From Nephrocerus scutellatus (taxonomy: Eukaryota; Arthropoda; Insecta; Diptera; Pipunculidae), in the NCBI GenBank assembly GCA_947095585.1, contig OX352762.1, positions 113,242,930 to 113,306,929 on the forward strand: a stretch of DNA of 64,000 bases. Direction: 5' to 3'. This document shows positions 45,620 to 57,089 of the stretch, one piece after another (positions within the stretch are counted from its first letter, which is position 1; the number at the start of each line of letters is the position of its first letter). The notes below the pieces were generated by a model, which saw only the letters and a list, made by a program, of their open reading frames with translations, was not told where the DNA came from and searched no databases. The translations under genes were made by a program, and so were the position numbers.

Positions 45620-46500
45620 CGATGCTCTAATGGACGGGGGAGCTGAGGGGCTTTCTGATGTAACTTTATTCACCAATAGATCCAAGATGAGAACTTGAGT
45701 CGGTGCTGACGTTTACTCTGAAAACCTTAACCTGGATCTGCTAGTATCTTCTTGTCAGAGATCTTAGCGATTAGAGAGGCATGCAGGACCCTATCTCGCA
45801 ATACCACAATAGCGAGCAGGGTCGGCATATGCGTAGTCAATCGGCTGTTAAAGCCATTATTGCGACAAGCAACAGTTCCAAACTCGTCAGTTAGTGCCAA
45901 ACCGAACTGGCTTCGATAAGCCTATGCATAGACTTGACCCTAGTTTGGGTGCCGGGGCACAGCGACATTAACGGCAATGAAAAGGCACACGACCTCGTAG
46001 GAAGTGCGTCGCACTGGACATAGACTGCGCTGAGACAAGTCTGCTGTCCTTTGAGTTCCGTCAGTAAACGTGTTCTTGCCTTCCTTACCACCAAAGCACA
46101 GCTAAGATGGAATAATTTGACCAATTGATCCACGTCGAGGGCGATGTGGCCTTCCAATAATAAAAACAAATCCACCGACCTGATCTCCAGACCTCGAAAA
46201 TATATTTCTAGAGTGGTTGCTATAATCGAAGCCTACTGGTCGGTGGGCAACTACTTATTCAAACTGGGAATCCCTCACAATCCATTTTGCAAGAATTGCT
46301 TGGATGTAAATGAGAAAGAAACTCTCATCAATTTTCTATGCAAGTGTCTGGCCCTTGATGCTCTACGTTTCCGCAAATTGAGTGAGCCCTTCTTTTCTGA
46401 CCTGAAGGAGCCTTCAAAGTACGGCATCACCGATCTGATATCGTACTTCAATGCTACAGGTTGGATATAACAATACACAACCATCTTACTTTCCATTAGA
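45620..46500 (+). pseudogene. RNase H-bearing LINE, C-terminal part
   Basis: RNase H remains: FIHQ.IQDEN (decayed 'FTDGSK'), FLSEILAIREACRTLS (about 45750-45800), and a GCRGTATLTAMKRHTT frame or VPGHSDINGNEKAHDLVGS in the adjoining frame (about 45950-46005), the last matching 'VPGH.DI.GNE.AD.LA'. The terminal frame 46144-46470 carries NPFCKNCLDVNEKETLINFL then CKCLAL, the same C-x2-C...C-x-C knuckle as at 20948-21005. RT is missing. It begins directly where LINE A copy 4 stops. Confidence 0.82.
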
Positions 46501-46569
46501 TCTCCTGAGTAATGTGGTAGCAAAACGGTGCCCTAAAGCGTTCTTTAAGCACTGGACCGCCATTGTACC

Positions 46570-46740
46570 TACATACTTTACCCATGCACACATGTGTATC
46601 TCCTGTTGTCATCGGAGATACAGTAAAATTTTGAAGAAATCGGGCCGCAGGACCGGGAGCCTCTCGGCTCTTCAAAATGAACCCGATTTTATTTAAACTT
46701 TGCACACATGTGTATCTCCGTTAAGAGCATTTACATGATA
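46570..46740. repeat. dispersed repeat family, head-to-head inverted pieces
   Basis: A minus-orientation piece (CACACATGTGTATCTCC) runs straight into a plus-orientation piece (TGTTGTCATCGGAGATACA). This creates a perfect 9-bp stem, TGTATCTCC/GGAGATACA, at 46595-46622 with a 10-base loop. A second minus piece with the hallmark wording lies at 46680-46722. Confidence 0.75.
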
Positions 46741-46744
46741 AATT

Positions 46745-48187
46745 TGAATTTTTATGGGTTAGCTTTTTTATGCAATGAAATCAAGCGTCTCGACTATTGG
46801 TCAAAGTTGTCACTTTTCTTCTACATTAATTTCACAAAGCTTGACTGAGTTTATTGTGGGTACTTTTTACGCGATGCATTATTAAAAAAATGCCAAGTGA
46901 ACAAAGGAACAAATAATTAGAAAAAAAGACAAACGACAGCTTTTCAGTTGGTAAAGAGATTTTCATGGTGGTTTTATCCTTTAACATTTCTCGCTTTTGT
47001 GGCATCATTTTCGTCCGGCAGCTGTCACATACATAGGTAAAACAAAGGAATGTGCATGTATTATTATCGTTTTTATTGTGAGAAACACGCGCTCAAAAAC
47101 ATGATCCAAAATGAAGAAACAAAGTGAAATAAAACCTTTAACTTTTGCAAAAATTACAACAACAACTACAACAACAAAAAAAAACCCGCACGTAATTTTC
47201 GCGTTGGTTTGTCCCCATTTTCAAATTAAAACCACAAGGATGTGGTTCGTGCGTCAAGTTTAAACTGCCAACCACCAAGAACATTGTGTCGTTAAATGAC
47301 AAAGAAAACTTGTAACAAAAAACCAACGTATTTCGTACATTTGTGTGTAACTATGTTGTTCCTGTATCGTTACAAGCCAAAATATAATAGAGAGAAATAT
47401 GTGTGCGTGTATTTGTTGGTAAAAAACAAGCTGGAGTACCCACCAAAGAAGCGTACGTGTATATACCAGCACCGTGTGCAAAAAAGGACGATTTTTCTTA
47501 AATCACCACACTCCTACTTGTAAATTTATGTTAGCATGCCTTGAAAAGGAAAAAAAAAAAACGTCTGTACCTGTAAGAGAGCTCTTCTCAAAATCCAGTC
47601 TGCTGATGCTGGTATAGTCTGTATAGTCATCTTTTAGACCCACACCCACAACTTGTATACAGCAAACAATGGCTCGTAGAAAACGTTACACGTGCTATAT
47701 GTGTGTTGTTCTTAGTTATGTTTTTAAGAAATGAAAAGTGTCCTTTTTAGTCAGTAAGCGAATTATCAAAATTATGGTCTATCTAAACACTGCAATCGCA
47801 AATAATTATTGCTGAAACACAACAGCAGTCCTTAGAGTTGGTATAAAGGACAATTTTTTTTCTGTTTATCAGTATGTAATTGTTCTACTTGTTAGTAAGT
47901 GTCAGTATTGCTAGAGTTTCTTCTACAAAAAAAAATGCCAAATGTTCTTCGTCGGTCACACCGTCAGTCTGTCGGCGAAATTTGAAATCCATGAGGAGCC
48001 AAGAGCAAATATATATTCGCATGCATTTTTCTGTTTCTGCTGTTTTGTGTCGCTGTTCATAGCGTACATGACACCATCTCTTATTCCTTAAAACATTCCA
48101 ACCTTTCCTTAGAAATACGAGTTTAAGAAACTAAACTTTAACTTAACATATTTCAAAACATCAATAAAAAATTAGATTACCTTAATT
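46745..48187. other. unassigned AT-rich DNA
   Basis: Short frames such as 47260-47481 (minus) and 47296-47523 (plus) are mutual antisense shadows without similarity. A (CAACAACTA)-like run lies near 47157-47176. Nothing else is supported. Confidence 0.45.
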
Positions 48188-48188
48188 A

Positions 48189-48520
48189 TGTCTGGCTATA
48201 ATGCTATTTTGTCTGTCTGCAACGTTATTTTTTCTTGCTGTAAAGCTGTTTTTTCCGGGTGATTTCTATTTTGTCTGACTGCAACGCTGTGTTGTATGGC
48301 TTTAACGCATTTTTAGACTGTAACACTGTTTTGTTCGGTTTAAACGTTATATAGCCTGGCTGTAGCTTTATTTTATCCAACTGTAATGCTGTTTTGTCCG
48401 GAAGCAGCGCTGTTTTGTCTGGATGTAACGCTATTTTAAGCTCCAACGCTGTTTTGCCCGACTGCAATGTAATTTTTTCGGTATACAAAGTTATTTTGCT
48501 TGGTTGTTTGGCGATTCTTC
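48189..48520 (+). repeat. 21-bp minisatellite, about 15 units
   Basis: Units of CTGTTTTGTCTGGCTGTAACG type recur at 21-base spacing; one unit is shortened to 18. Because 21 is a multiple of three, the minus strand holds an 87-codon frame (48225-48488) with seven-residue repeats of the DKTALQP kind. I read that frame as a by-product of the array, not a gene. Confidence 0.87.
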
Positions 48521-48574
48521 ACTCTATTTCAGTTAGCGGTTCGTACAAAAGCAGCCATTGTCTTCTTGACTACT

Positions 48575-50070
48575 TGAGCACGAGCTGCTGATATACCTGA
48601 AAATGGAGGGCCGCAGAGTTATCGCCTATGTGTATGACGTTGCTATCACCGATTCAGGAAACACCTCAATACCCTGAAAGAACTCTTACAGAATACTCAT
48701 GACAAGCTTACCAGATCGGATGATCGTTGTGGTTTTGGAATAAGCCCCCATAAAAAGGACCTTGTCCTCTTAACTAGGAAATATAAAATTCTACATGTTG
48801 ATCAACCCTCAATAAAGGCTTTTCCTTCTCTGATGACGCTAAACATCTTAATAATTTTGGCAAGAAAGCTAAGCTTGAGACCTAATATACTAGTAAATCA
48901 CGACAAGCTAAGCAAAGTCCAACGATCGGCTTGTCTATGTATGAGCGGAGCACTCCGCACCACCCCCTCCGCTGCACTAGACATGCTGCTCAACCTTACA
49001 CCACTCGACATCTTTAGCAGACAAGTTGCTGCTAGTGCGGCTGTTCGTCTCTATGCAACCTCCCAGCGGACAAGGAATGAATTCTGACACTCCTCTGTTC
49101 TGAGTTAATTCAGGGTTCTACCACATGGTATAGACTGCACCATTCAGCCAATACAGTTCACCAACAACTTCTAGGTCACCATCCCCTCCAGAACCCTCTG
49201 GGAAAAGGCACTAGCTTGCCAGATGAATCGATCAGTTTTAATACTGAAAGTTAAAAAACTAGGCGGAGTTCTTTACTCCAAAAAGGCTAAATATAAATCT
49301 CTCTTTCCGTCTTCCCAATCACTGCAGTGTCTTTAAAGCAGATATCATAGTGATAAAAGAAGTCCTGTCTTGGCTGAAGATAAACGTTATATCCACTAAG
49401 GATATCCGCATATTTTTGGATAGCTAAGCTGCTTTGATATCTCTAGAATCAGTCCCTACGAACTCTATTTAAGCCCTAGACTGCCAACCATCTCTTAGGG
49501 AGATGGCGGAGCAGTTTAACGTTCACCTGTACTGGGCCATAGAGACATTTTGGGAAACTGCAAGGCTGAAACTGGAAAAAATTGTACTCCGCTGCCTCTT
49601 TTACCTGCAAATGGTCCCTTAGCCATACTGATTGGTACATCCAAATTCAGGATGTTATTAAGAAAACCAAGCTTAAATGATTTAACTTAAGTAGCGACAA
49701 AACAGATCTGGCCAAAGCTGAATCCGAAACGCTCCAAGTCTTTGATCTCTATAAACAGATTGAACATAAGTGCCACAATAGCTGTGATTACTGGCACTGT
49801 CTTATAGCCAAGCGTGCAGCAAGGCTAGATGTATTTTCCAATGAGTTCTTCAGAAGCAGCATGGACAAGGCGGAGTAACGGACCATTCTTCATCTTCTCT
49901 GCATATCTACAGCTCATTCTCTAAAATCTTAGCTCCATTTGGGAGCCTTTTTTTACAACAAACTTAACGATTGGCCAAGGACTGACATCGAAAGATTTCT
50001 ACGCTTTGTTCGAAGCTCCGACTGGTTTTAAGAGTAGGGCGGGAAGTCTTCACGATCCATGTGACATCAA
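48575..50070 (+). pseudogene. R1-like RNase H LINE relic
   Basis: The relic starts inside RT at IYLKMEGRRVIAYVYDVAIT. The YADD box reads YVYD at 48626-48637. The thumb follows: SPHKKDLVLLTRKYKI (about 48740-48790). C-terminal RT: KLSKVQRSACLCMSGALRTT, then PSAALDMLLNLTPLDIFSRQ with VAASAAVRLYA (48907-49065, in the open frame 48833-49087). RNase H is much decayed, ending near a GHRDILGNCKAE stretch (about 49530-49570). A last region, WTRRSNGPFFIFSAYLQLIL or its in-frame neighbour, is followed by NEFFRSSMDKAE and LTSKDFYALFEAPTGF to 50030. It is 5' truncated. The wording resembles the copy at 17805-18660. Confidence 0.82.
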
Positions 50071-52135
50071 AATCGACCATCATTGATCTAATTGGGTCGG
50101 TTTCCTGTCGACAGCCTAGCAAATACTCCATGTTAGACAAATAAGCAGACAACTAAAGACATCGTATGAATTTGTCATATATTCTAAAATTCATGAAAGA
50201 ACCGCAATTTTTGTTAGGTAAACTCTGGCAATTTAATTTAATAGACAACCTCCCACTTACAATACTTTTGTTGTTTCTTTTGTACAAAAATATCTTTATA
50301 TTCGAATTGATTTGTGACATTGCATCTTTACTATTCGGTAGAGTTTTTTACCTAACCCAGCATTGGCATTTGCCTTTTTTAGTCAGAATTAATAAGAAAA
50401 ACTTGGTTTAATGATAAATTAAACAGTTTGTTTTTTGTGCAAAGATAAAAATGACTTACTAATTTACATGAGTTACTATAACTAAACGCCCACCCACTGA
50501 CTCTATGCAAGAACAAGAGTGACGAAAGTATGTGTTCTTAAGGTTTACTGCTAGAAGAATATACTCTATGAATAACGATTAAATGGTACAGTACATACTT
50601 TTACATTTTTAAAATCTTAAATTTTTGCCCATTAATTTGCCTTTTATACGCTGTTTGCATCTCTCGGGATTACACAATTTAAAATGTCTTGATGGCAATT
50701 TTGCCTTTCAGAAAAAAACCGTTTAAATCTAAAATGTTAACCACATAAAACGAAATTCTGTGGGGAGTTTGATGTGTCAACTGTACCCCTTCAGTTTGGC
50801 AAACTGTAGCACCCATCACCCACCATTAACAAGGAGGAAAAAGTAGTACGAACAAAATTTGAGTCATTCTCCTTCCTTTTAGAAAAGTATAAAACGGTCC
50901 TTGTGTGCGAAAACCCTGATAGTTCTGAGGCCAAGGAAAGCCAAAAGGAAGGATAAGTCTTTCGGAAATTATGCATAATGGTAAAACCTTCGGAAGTTGC
51001 CACCACCCTTCTTTACACTGTGGGTCACTGGATTTTGTTAGCTTTCTTTGCCGCCCACACTACAAACAGATCTGCTTAGCAACGAGCCTGTGACTTGTGC
51101 ATTTTGTGTGTAAAGCTGTGTTAGCATGATGGTTGCCCTTACTTTAAGTTTATCTGCTCCTCAGATACCAAACGCGACCTGTAATAAAATCGTTGCCAGT
51201 TCTTACTACTGGTTGTTTTTCACATTTCAAGAAGCTTCCAATGCCAAAATACTTGGCGTATATGTAGATTACGCGTCTCTAGCAACTTCACTTTCACTCC
51301 AGTTCGGTATGCTGTCCAGGTAGAGATAACCACGCCGACGACAAGGTTTGGTTTGAATAAATTGGTAAATAATTTACACCGCACGTGCATCATTTTAAAA
51401 GCTGACAATGAACGACGACTTTAGCATAGCCACCTCATGGCTGTTATTGTTATAGTTTTTGTGGTTTTGGTTAGCTTTATGCTGGCAGATTTCTTGCTTT
51501 TGTGTAAAGGTGCACTTCGCAGACGGAGAGGCACTCGAAAAGCTATAGAAAATATTTATTCCCTTTGACTGTGGCAACTTTCTTTTATTATACAAAGACA
51601 CTGTCTTAAGCGAAGAAGTATTATTAAAACACAGTAAGGTGAACTCTTCGTTGGCATATGAGTTTTGCTGTAATTTTGAGTTTTCGTAAAACTTTTTGCT
51701 CCACATGCTTTACAAAGTTCATCAAAGGAAACAATTTTGGAATATCTTAAAAAATGAGTTTGAACTTTCTCATGTAAAGACGAGTAATGATGAAGACAAC
51801 GACGATGAAAATGATAATTATGACGGGAATACTTCACTTACTTTGTTAACGATAGATTACTTGGAGGACTGAAGTTTTTGTAAATTTTTATGCTGATGTT
51901 CTCGTCTTATATGGAGACATTATTTGTTAATTAGTAATAAGTAAGTTGTTTCGTACCTTGCAGATTTTAGCTTGTTTCAACCTAACCTAACTAAAGCTTA
52001 AAAGAATGAAGATCATTGAGACTCATATACCCGTAAGTAACATTTATACTGTCAAGGACTATGGGCAATTAATATTATGTATAAAAAAATTGCCCGCCAT
52101 CTCAGCCCCAGGACTAACTCTTCCCGAATTAAGTT
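50071..52135. other. unassigned AT-rich DNA
   Basis: Two kilobases without a recognisable element. The frame at 50166-50411 (plus, 81 codons) is hydrophobic but AT-driven. Frames at 51395-51837 (minus) overlap one another in different frames. No gene call is supported. Confidence 0.45.
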
Positions 52136-52139
52136 GAGT

Positions 52140-52440
52140 ACTTTCGCTTGGCCACAGTTGTTTTTGGTCTCATTGTTGCCAAGTTAGTGCAGCCGTGTTG
52201 ACTCGAATCTGATTTGTGGATGCAATCTTTCTTGCTGATGAAAACCGCGCTCCATACCAACATTCGACATTGCTACCTCAATACGTTCATTCCGTCATGA
52301 GGTTTTGGTTGTGACGGCGGTATACCTACACGTGCCATATCTGGTTGCAAGTGGCTGCATAAGGAAACACCCAGGTGGCTTTGTGAGTTCTTACAGGCAA
52401 GCTTTGTGCTCATGTAATATTTTGGTTTTTTTAAAGGATA
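52140..52440 (-). pseudogene. RTE-type LINE, endonuclease C-end fragment
   Basis: Bases 52305-52400 match 34833-34925 of the fuller RTE copy (TATCTGGTTGC.AGTGGCT, ACCCAGGTGGCTTTGTG). Bases 52150-52240 match the linker of the copy at 8720-8810 (CGTGTTGACTCGAATC.GAT, GCAATCTTTCTTG). On the minus strand this is the end of the endonuclease and the start of the linker. RT is absent. Confidence 0.65.
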
Positions 52441-52499
52441 ACCCTAGCCCATATGACACACACTGCAATCTAAAAGATCTATTTTATCATAGGGTGATT

Positions 52500-54530
52500 T
52501 TATTTGAAGAGACGTACCACCTCCCTAGTGAAGGATAGTATGTCCTTAGTAGCAGAATGCCTCAACTCCGCTGTCGAGCATATTTTCTTTTGAAAAATGC
52601 GGCTCCTTAACCAAATTAGTGCTGGGCATTCACAGAGAATGTGCTCAGATGACTCAACATCTTCCCAGCAGAACCTACTTTCTATCTCTGAGCCCATTTT
52701 GTTACGGTGACATCGCAAGCCACAATGACCTATTAGGAAACATACCAGCTTCCTAATGCTGTCGCTATTTATATTAAGTACTTCCTTGTAGGAAAACAGT
52801 CTCATTAATTGTTTGCATTGTCGCACCCCCGAGACGACTGCAGTACATCGTAGTAGTCGCTGACTCAATACATGAAGTTCCGGCTGGAAAATCGTAGGAC
52901 TTTTTTCCATTGGTGTTGAGACTTTGGTGTTCCAAAGGCACCAGCTCCAAGTCCATGTTCCATATTCGACACATCTGTGAACCACACTAAACCTCTAGCG
53001 TCCAGTGCAGGAACACCATTGCACCAGTTTTCCCGGTCCAATATTTCTACCCCAAATAACCATGTTGAAATAGTACTTCCTGACAATTGTGTCAGGGGTT
53101 GTGCAGAAAATGTCTCTTTCAGGAATTGAGTAAAGACTTCTTAGGTGTCCCACATAGTCACCTGGTTTGTACTCGTATTCTAGTTGCAGCGCAAGAGCGC
53201 ATCTAGCGGGTCTTCCAGATGAAGATGAAGATTGGCAGAGGTGAAACCCCTTCTAGTGCTGTCGTATGGATTGTGCGCATGGCACCCATAATACCTAGTC
53301 AATTCTTTATAACTTTCCATAAAGCCCTAATGGCGCGCTCGTTGGCTGACTTGATATGAGATTTCCAGTTAAGCCGTTTATTAAGGATGATGCTGAGATA
53401 TTCAACTTCACTGTAATCATCTAACAAGATGCCTTTAATGATGATAGGTATCAAATCGACCAGTCTTCTTTTCGTAAAAGCCACTGCAACTGTTTTGCAA
53501 GGATAGACCTTCTCTGATGCACCATTCTAAGACTTGTAGTGAAGCACCTTGCAGTTCTTACCTTTAAAATAATCTTCAAATCGTCCGCATAACCAATGGT
53601 GATGTAGCCTGATATAAGAAGATCGAATAGAAGATTGTCAATGTCTAGTGACCATAAAAAGGGGGGAAGGCACTCCTCCTTGACGATATAATTTAAGTGC
53701 AGTCACACTCACACACACACACACACACACACTCCTCCCGAGGAGGAAACAATATATCGACTTTCAAGCATGGCCCTTATCCAATGATTGGTCGCATCTT
53801 CGATACCTCTGCTACTGATTGCCGTTGCAATAGAGTCATAACCAGTGTAATCGAATGTACCCTCAATGTCGCACACAAGGCTACTTCCATGGAACGAAGA
53901 GTTCCCTCTATTTTCTTTACAAGATAGTGCAGGACACCTTCTGTGCTTTTGCCTTTCCTGTATGCAAACCTTCACAGTTTGTTTGCTCTTTAACTAATGC
54001 TTTATGGATTCGAACCACTACTAGCATTTTGACAATGTTTTCATAGCATTTCCTCCATGTGGCACGTTTAGAAATCGTCTTTATTCAGTTGTACTCTGTA
54101 AGGGCGAACTTATATTCATCCCAAGTATTCGTGCGTTTAGCAGAGTTGAAGAATTTTTTAACTTTCTTCCTAAGCTTTGCCAGTTGGCCATTCCATGGAA
54201 CCTTTCGTTAACACAAGCTGATTTTAGGGACACAGCTGTCATGATAGGAATAGAGCAACACATCATTAAGTTGATATGCTGCCTCATCTGTGTTCACTGT
54301 GGACTTGATAGATGTGACAAGCTTATCTACTTAAGAGAGGACATATCCCCGATATAGATTCCAGTCCATGGACGTTGGATCATGTCTAGCGGAAGCATGT
54401 TCCAGTTTTCAAACCTGATGTGTTGATGGTCTGACAGCGAGGCTTCCTTGGAAACATGCCAGTTTTCAACAAACTTGGTGATAAATGAACTTGCGAGATT
54501 GTGGTTAATTACCTCTTCGCGAACCAAATT
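52500..54530 (-). pseudogene. RNase H LINE family B: endonuclease end to C-terminus
   Basis: From high to low coordinates. Endonuclease end: NWHVSKEASLSDHQHIRF (about 54400-54460; SDH motif). Linker: WNGQLAKLRKKVKKFFNSAK, then KFALTEYN (about 54090-54200). RT motif A region: LVCDIEGTFDYTGYDSIATA (about 53810-53880). A (CA)n tract then replaces a short segment at 53703-53732. QGGVPSP and, after a frameshift, LWSLDIDNLLFDLLISGY follow (about 53600-53670), with YADD at 53580-53591. Thumb: YSEVEYLSIILNKRLNWKSH (about 53350-53415). RNase H: a LVWFTDVSNMEHGLGAGAFG segment (about 52940-53000). C-terminal knuckle: SRFCWEDVESSEHILCECPA (about 52620-52680). The catalytic box survives; multiple frameshifts break the frame. 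Confidence 0.88.
53703..53732 (+). repeat. (CA)n microsatellite inside RT domain
   Basis: A CACACA run of roughly 14 units. On the minus strand it reads as a VCVCVC stretch within the RT frame of LINE B, between motif A and the QGGV..P motif. Confidence 0.95.
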
Positions 54531-54554
54531 ACTATTAATATGTTATTATAATAG

Positions 54555-54865
54555 ACACTCAGCCGATAACAGCATGGAACCAGAAATACGCGCACGGTTG
54601 CTTTAAGCCAACAAAGCCTACTATAGCCTGTCAAGACTCTTTAAATCCAGGAACTTAACCATAACATCCAAGCTGCTGATATATAAGACAATGGTCATAC
54701 CAGTACTTACATATGGATCCGAGACTTGGGTGCTTAGCAAAAATCATTCTGACCTCTTAGCCGCGTTCGAGAGAAAAGTCTTACGGAGAATTGTTGGTCC
54801 CGTATGTGAGTAAGGATGATTCCGGAGACTCTATAATGATGAGATCTACGAGCGTTACCGCTCAT
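54555..54865 (+). pseudogene. RTE-type LINE C-terminal fragment
   Basis: Plus-strand counterpart of 33800-34060: DNSMEPEIRARLL, NKAYYSLSRLFKSRNLTITS, KLLIYKTMVIPVLTYGSETW, VLSKNHSDLLAAFERKVLRR and IVGPVCE, in one frame broken by single stops. It is very close to the minus copy (SLSRLFKFRNFTIISKLLVY). It ends after a YNDEIYERYRS segment near 54865, which includes C-terminal residues missing from the open frame of the 33.5-kb copy. Confidence 0.85.
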
Positions 54866-54879
54866 TCGTTGCCAATGTT

Positions 54880-55080
54880 CTGTTTGAGTACAGTCTTCTG
54901 GTTTATTTCTGCGTTCATGTCCGTTATAATTTATGCATCAATCTAAGGGCAGGTATGGAATTTCCGTTGGATTGATTTAATTTTCTTTGTCTGGAGAGTA
55001 CTTTGTAGGAGCGTGAACGTTTAGAAAGCTTATAACTAGCAGGGATCATTTAGCTTTAATTTTTTTGAGGGAAAATTAAC
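54880..55080 (-). pseudogene. RTE-type LINE, endonuclease fragment
   Basis: Resembles 35050-35120 of the minus RTE copy: GGCA.GTATGGAATTTCC.TT (54955-54970 area), GATTGATT.AATTTTCTT and GGAGAGTACT. It lies immediately beside the plus-strand RTE C-terminus, in inverted orientation. Confidence 0.5.
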
Positions 55081-55084
55081 GTCA

Positions 55085-56910
55085 GTCACCACGAAGCGGT
55101 TCCATCGCGATCTGACGAGTCAGAATGATAAGACAATATGTGCCATATTAACAGCGATACAGGATAACATATTAAAAATGCCTCTATATTTTCTTTTAAT
55201 TCAATGTACAATATTCCTGTCATTAGCCCATCAGAGAACTTTAAAATACATTTTATCTGATAAACAACTTTTACAAATCCCTGTTTAATGTTAAACATGC
55301 CTGGGAGGACACATTCTTTATAGCATAAAATTCGATTTAATTAATTTATTCTTTAATTAAAATAGTCAATCTGTCCAAGAAATGCTGCATCGTAGATTGC
55401 TCCACAGAGGAGTTCGATAAAGGTCAAAATTCCAGCAAACTCGAGTCCAACCACAATGGTAGGGAGGAAGACAGACTGTAAAGATGCTGTTGCCGCGTAG
55501 CATCTCTTACTAAATGGCGTTTTGGAAAATTAATGGAATTTTAACCACGAAGGATAGGAGCGCGAGGCATCAACCCTTTTATCCGCATTCTTCGTTGGTC
55601 GTCGTCTACATTAACATGAGGAGATATGCTGCTCTAATGTATTACTCAAAACTGGATTTTCCATTTAAATCAATTTATATTTTATCGCAAATGGCAGGAG
55701 CCGAGAGTGCATGTCCTATGTTTTGTGCTGGATCTAATGTAAAGTGGGATATTATTCCCCAAGATCACGCACATAAACACACACGTAGAGGCCGATGCCG
55801 ATGAAGCAATAGATAGAAGGAAATAAGGTTTCTTGTCATTCTGCTGGTTAGCAAGAGATATATGTATAAAGCGTGTGAAATCCTTTTACTTCTGTGTTAT
55901 TTGCACATTACCGTGTTGCGGGAATGAGGTGTCTTCCTGTACGGAACTATTTCCTTTTAAACATCCTTATAGCAACATTGAAAACTATAGGTACCGTTCC
56001 ATGACCGTCTTCCTCTATAGAAATAATGGATAAATCTTTATTTTTCCCCCAACAGCTGAGATAAAGTCGTGACAAACATAGAAAACAATAAACTCGTGCG
56101 CACAGATATGAAAAAAGTTCTAATAAAAGTCCTTGGATAATGTGCCATTACATCGTAAAATATCGATTCAACACAGAGTGGACTATTAAATAAGTGGTAA
56201 AATCCATTTCTAATGAGAAAGTTGGACGTGTCCGTCTCTCGCATAACACAAACTGTTACGACACAACACAACACACGCAACCGCAACAATTATCCTAGTA
56301 GCGGTTTTTTGACACACCAATCGCATCAGAAATATCCTAATCCTATGCGATAGATGAAGCAGAGATGAGATGTCAGCTTTTGCTATTATCAATAATGATG
56401 TTGTTGGCATAGAGCTTAAGGCGGTTTCGGTGGTGGTGGTGCACAGCGGTTGTGGTCGGTGAGGTTGTATTGCATTTGAGATAATTATTAACAATGACAA
56501 TGAACAGTATGATGTCTCTCTAATCAACAACCACATCAGTGAGGTCACACAGTAGAATACTTTATTAGTTAAGCTCTTAAGCTCATCTCAATCGTCGATG
56601 TGCGCGTTGCAAATTTGTTTCAACACCGACTCACAATAGTGTGGATTTTCCCATCGACAATTTTGTATTATTCTGTGTTAGGATTGTGTCGACTTTACTT
56701 GTGTGACAAAACTGGATTTACTATACATTTATATAAATTTATCTACCTATTTACAAACATAATATGCAACAAAATATTTAAAGATTTGTTTGGAAATATA
56801 TATAAAACGATTGTCGGCTAACTTGAAAGCCCCGTAGAAACGTTAAGTTAGTCCTTTACGATCTACTAACGAGCAAAGTAATTATAAATACAAAATCACC
56901 ATTAAAATCT
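55085..56910. other. unassigned DNA
   Basis: Open frames at 55514-55804 (plus), 56210-56548 (minus) and 56600-56821 (plus) match nothing I recognise. No repeat copy was seen. Confidence 0.45.
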
Positions 56911-56914
56911 AATC

Positions 56915-57085
56915 GAAGATACACATGTATACAAAGTTTAAAGCGGATTAATTCTGGAAAAATTTATATAGGAGCTTTATGAAGTGGGTTAAAATTGATT
57001 TTACCAGCTAAACAGCAAGACATCGAGAGACAAACAGACACATGCCGACACGAAGTTAATTTAGAGAATTTAAAAATTTTATATA
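56915..57085 (+). repeat. dispersed repeat family copy
   Basis: GAAGATACACATGTATACAAAGTTTAAAGCGG-like hallmark words (in shorter pieces), GAAGTGGGTTAAAATTGAT, a run of ACAGACACA, and CGAAGTTAATTTAGAGAATTTAAAA at the end. The order matches 3690-3838. Confidence 0.75.
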
Positions 57086-57089
57086 AGAT

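Noticed and set aside
48225..48488. A repeat-protein gene on the minus strand
   Set aside because: The frame is fully explained by a 21-bp minisatellite and has no start context or neighbouring exon.
50166..50411. Small membrane protein candidate
   Set aside because: Its hydrophobicity follows from AT-rich codons, with no supporting context.
55514..55804. 96-codon open frame as a gene
   Set aside because: No similarity was recognised. Residue make-up and lack of splice context do not separate it from chance frames.
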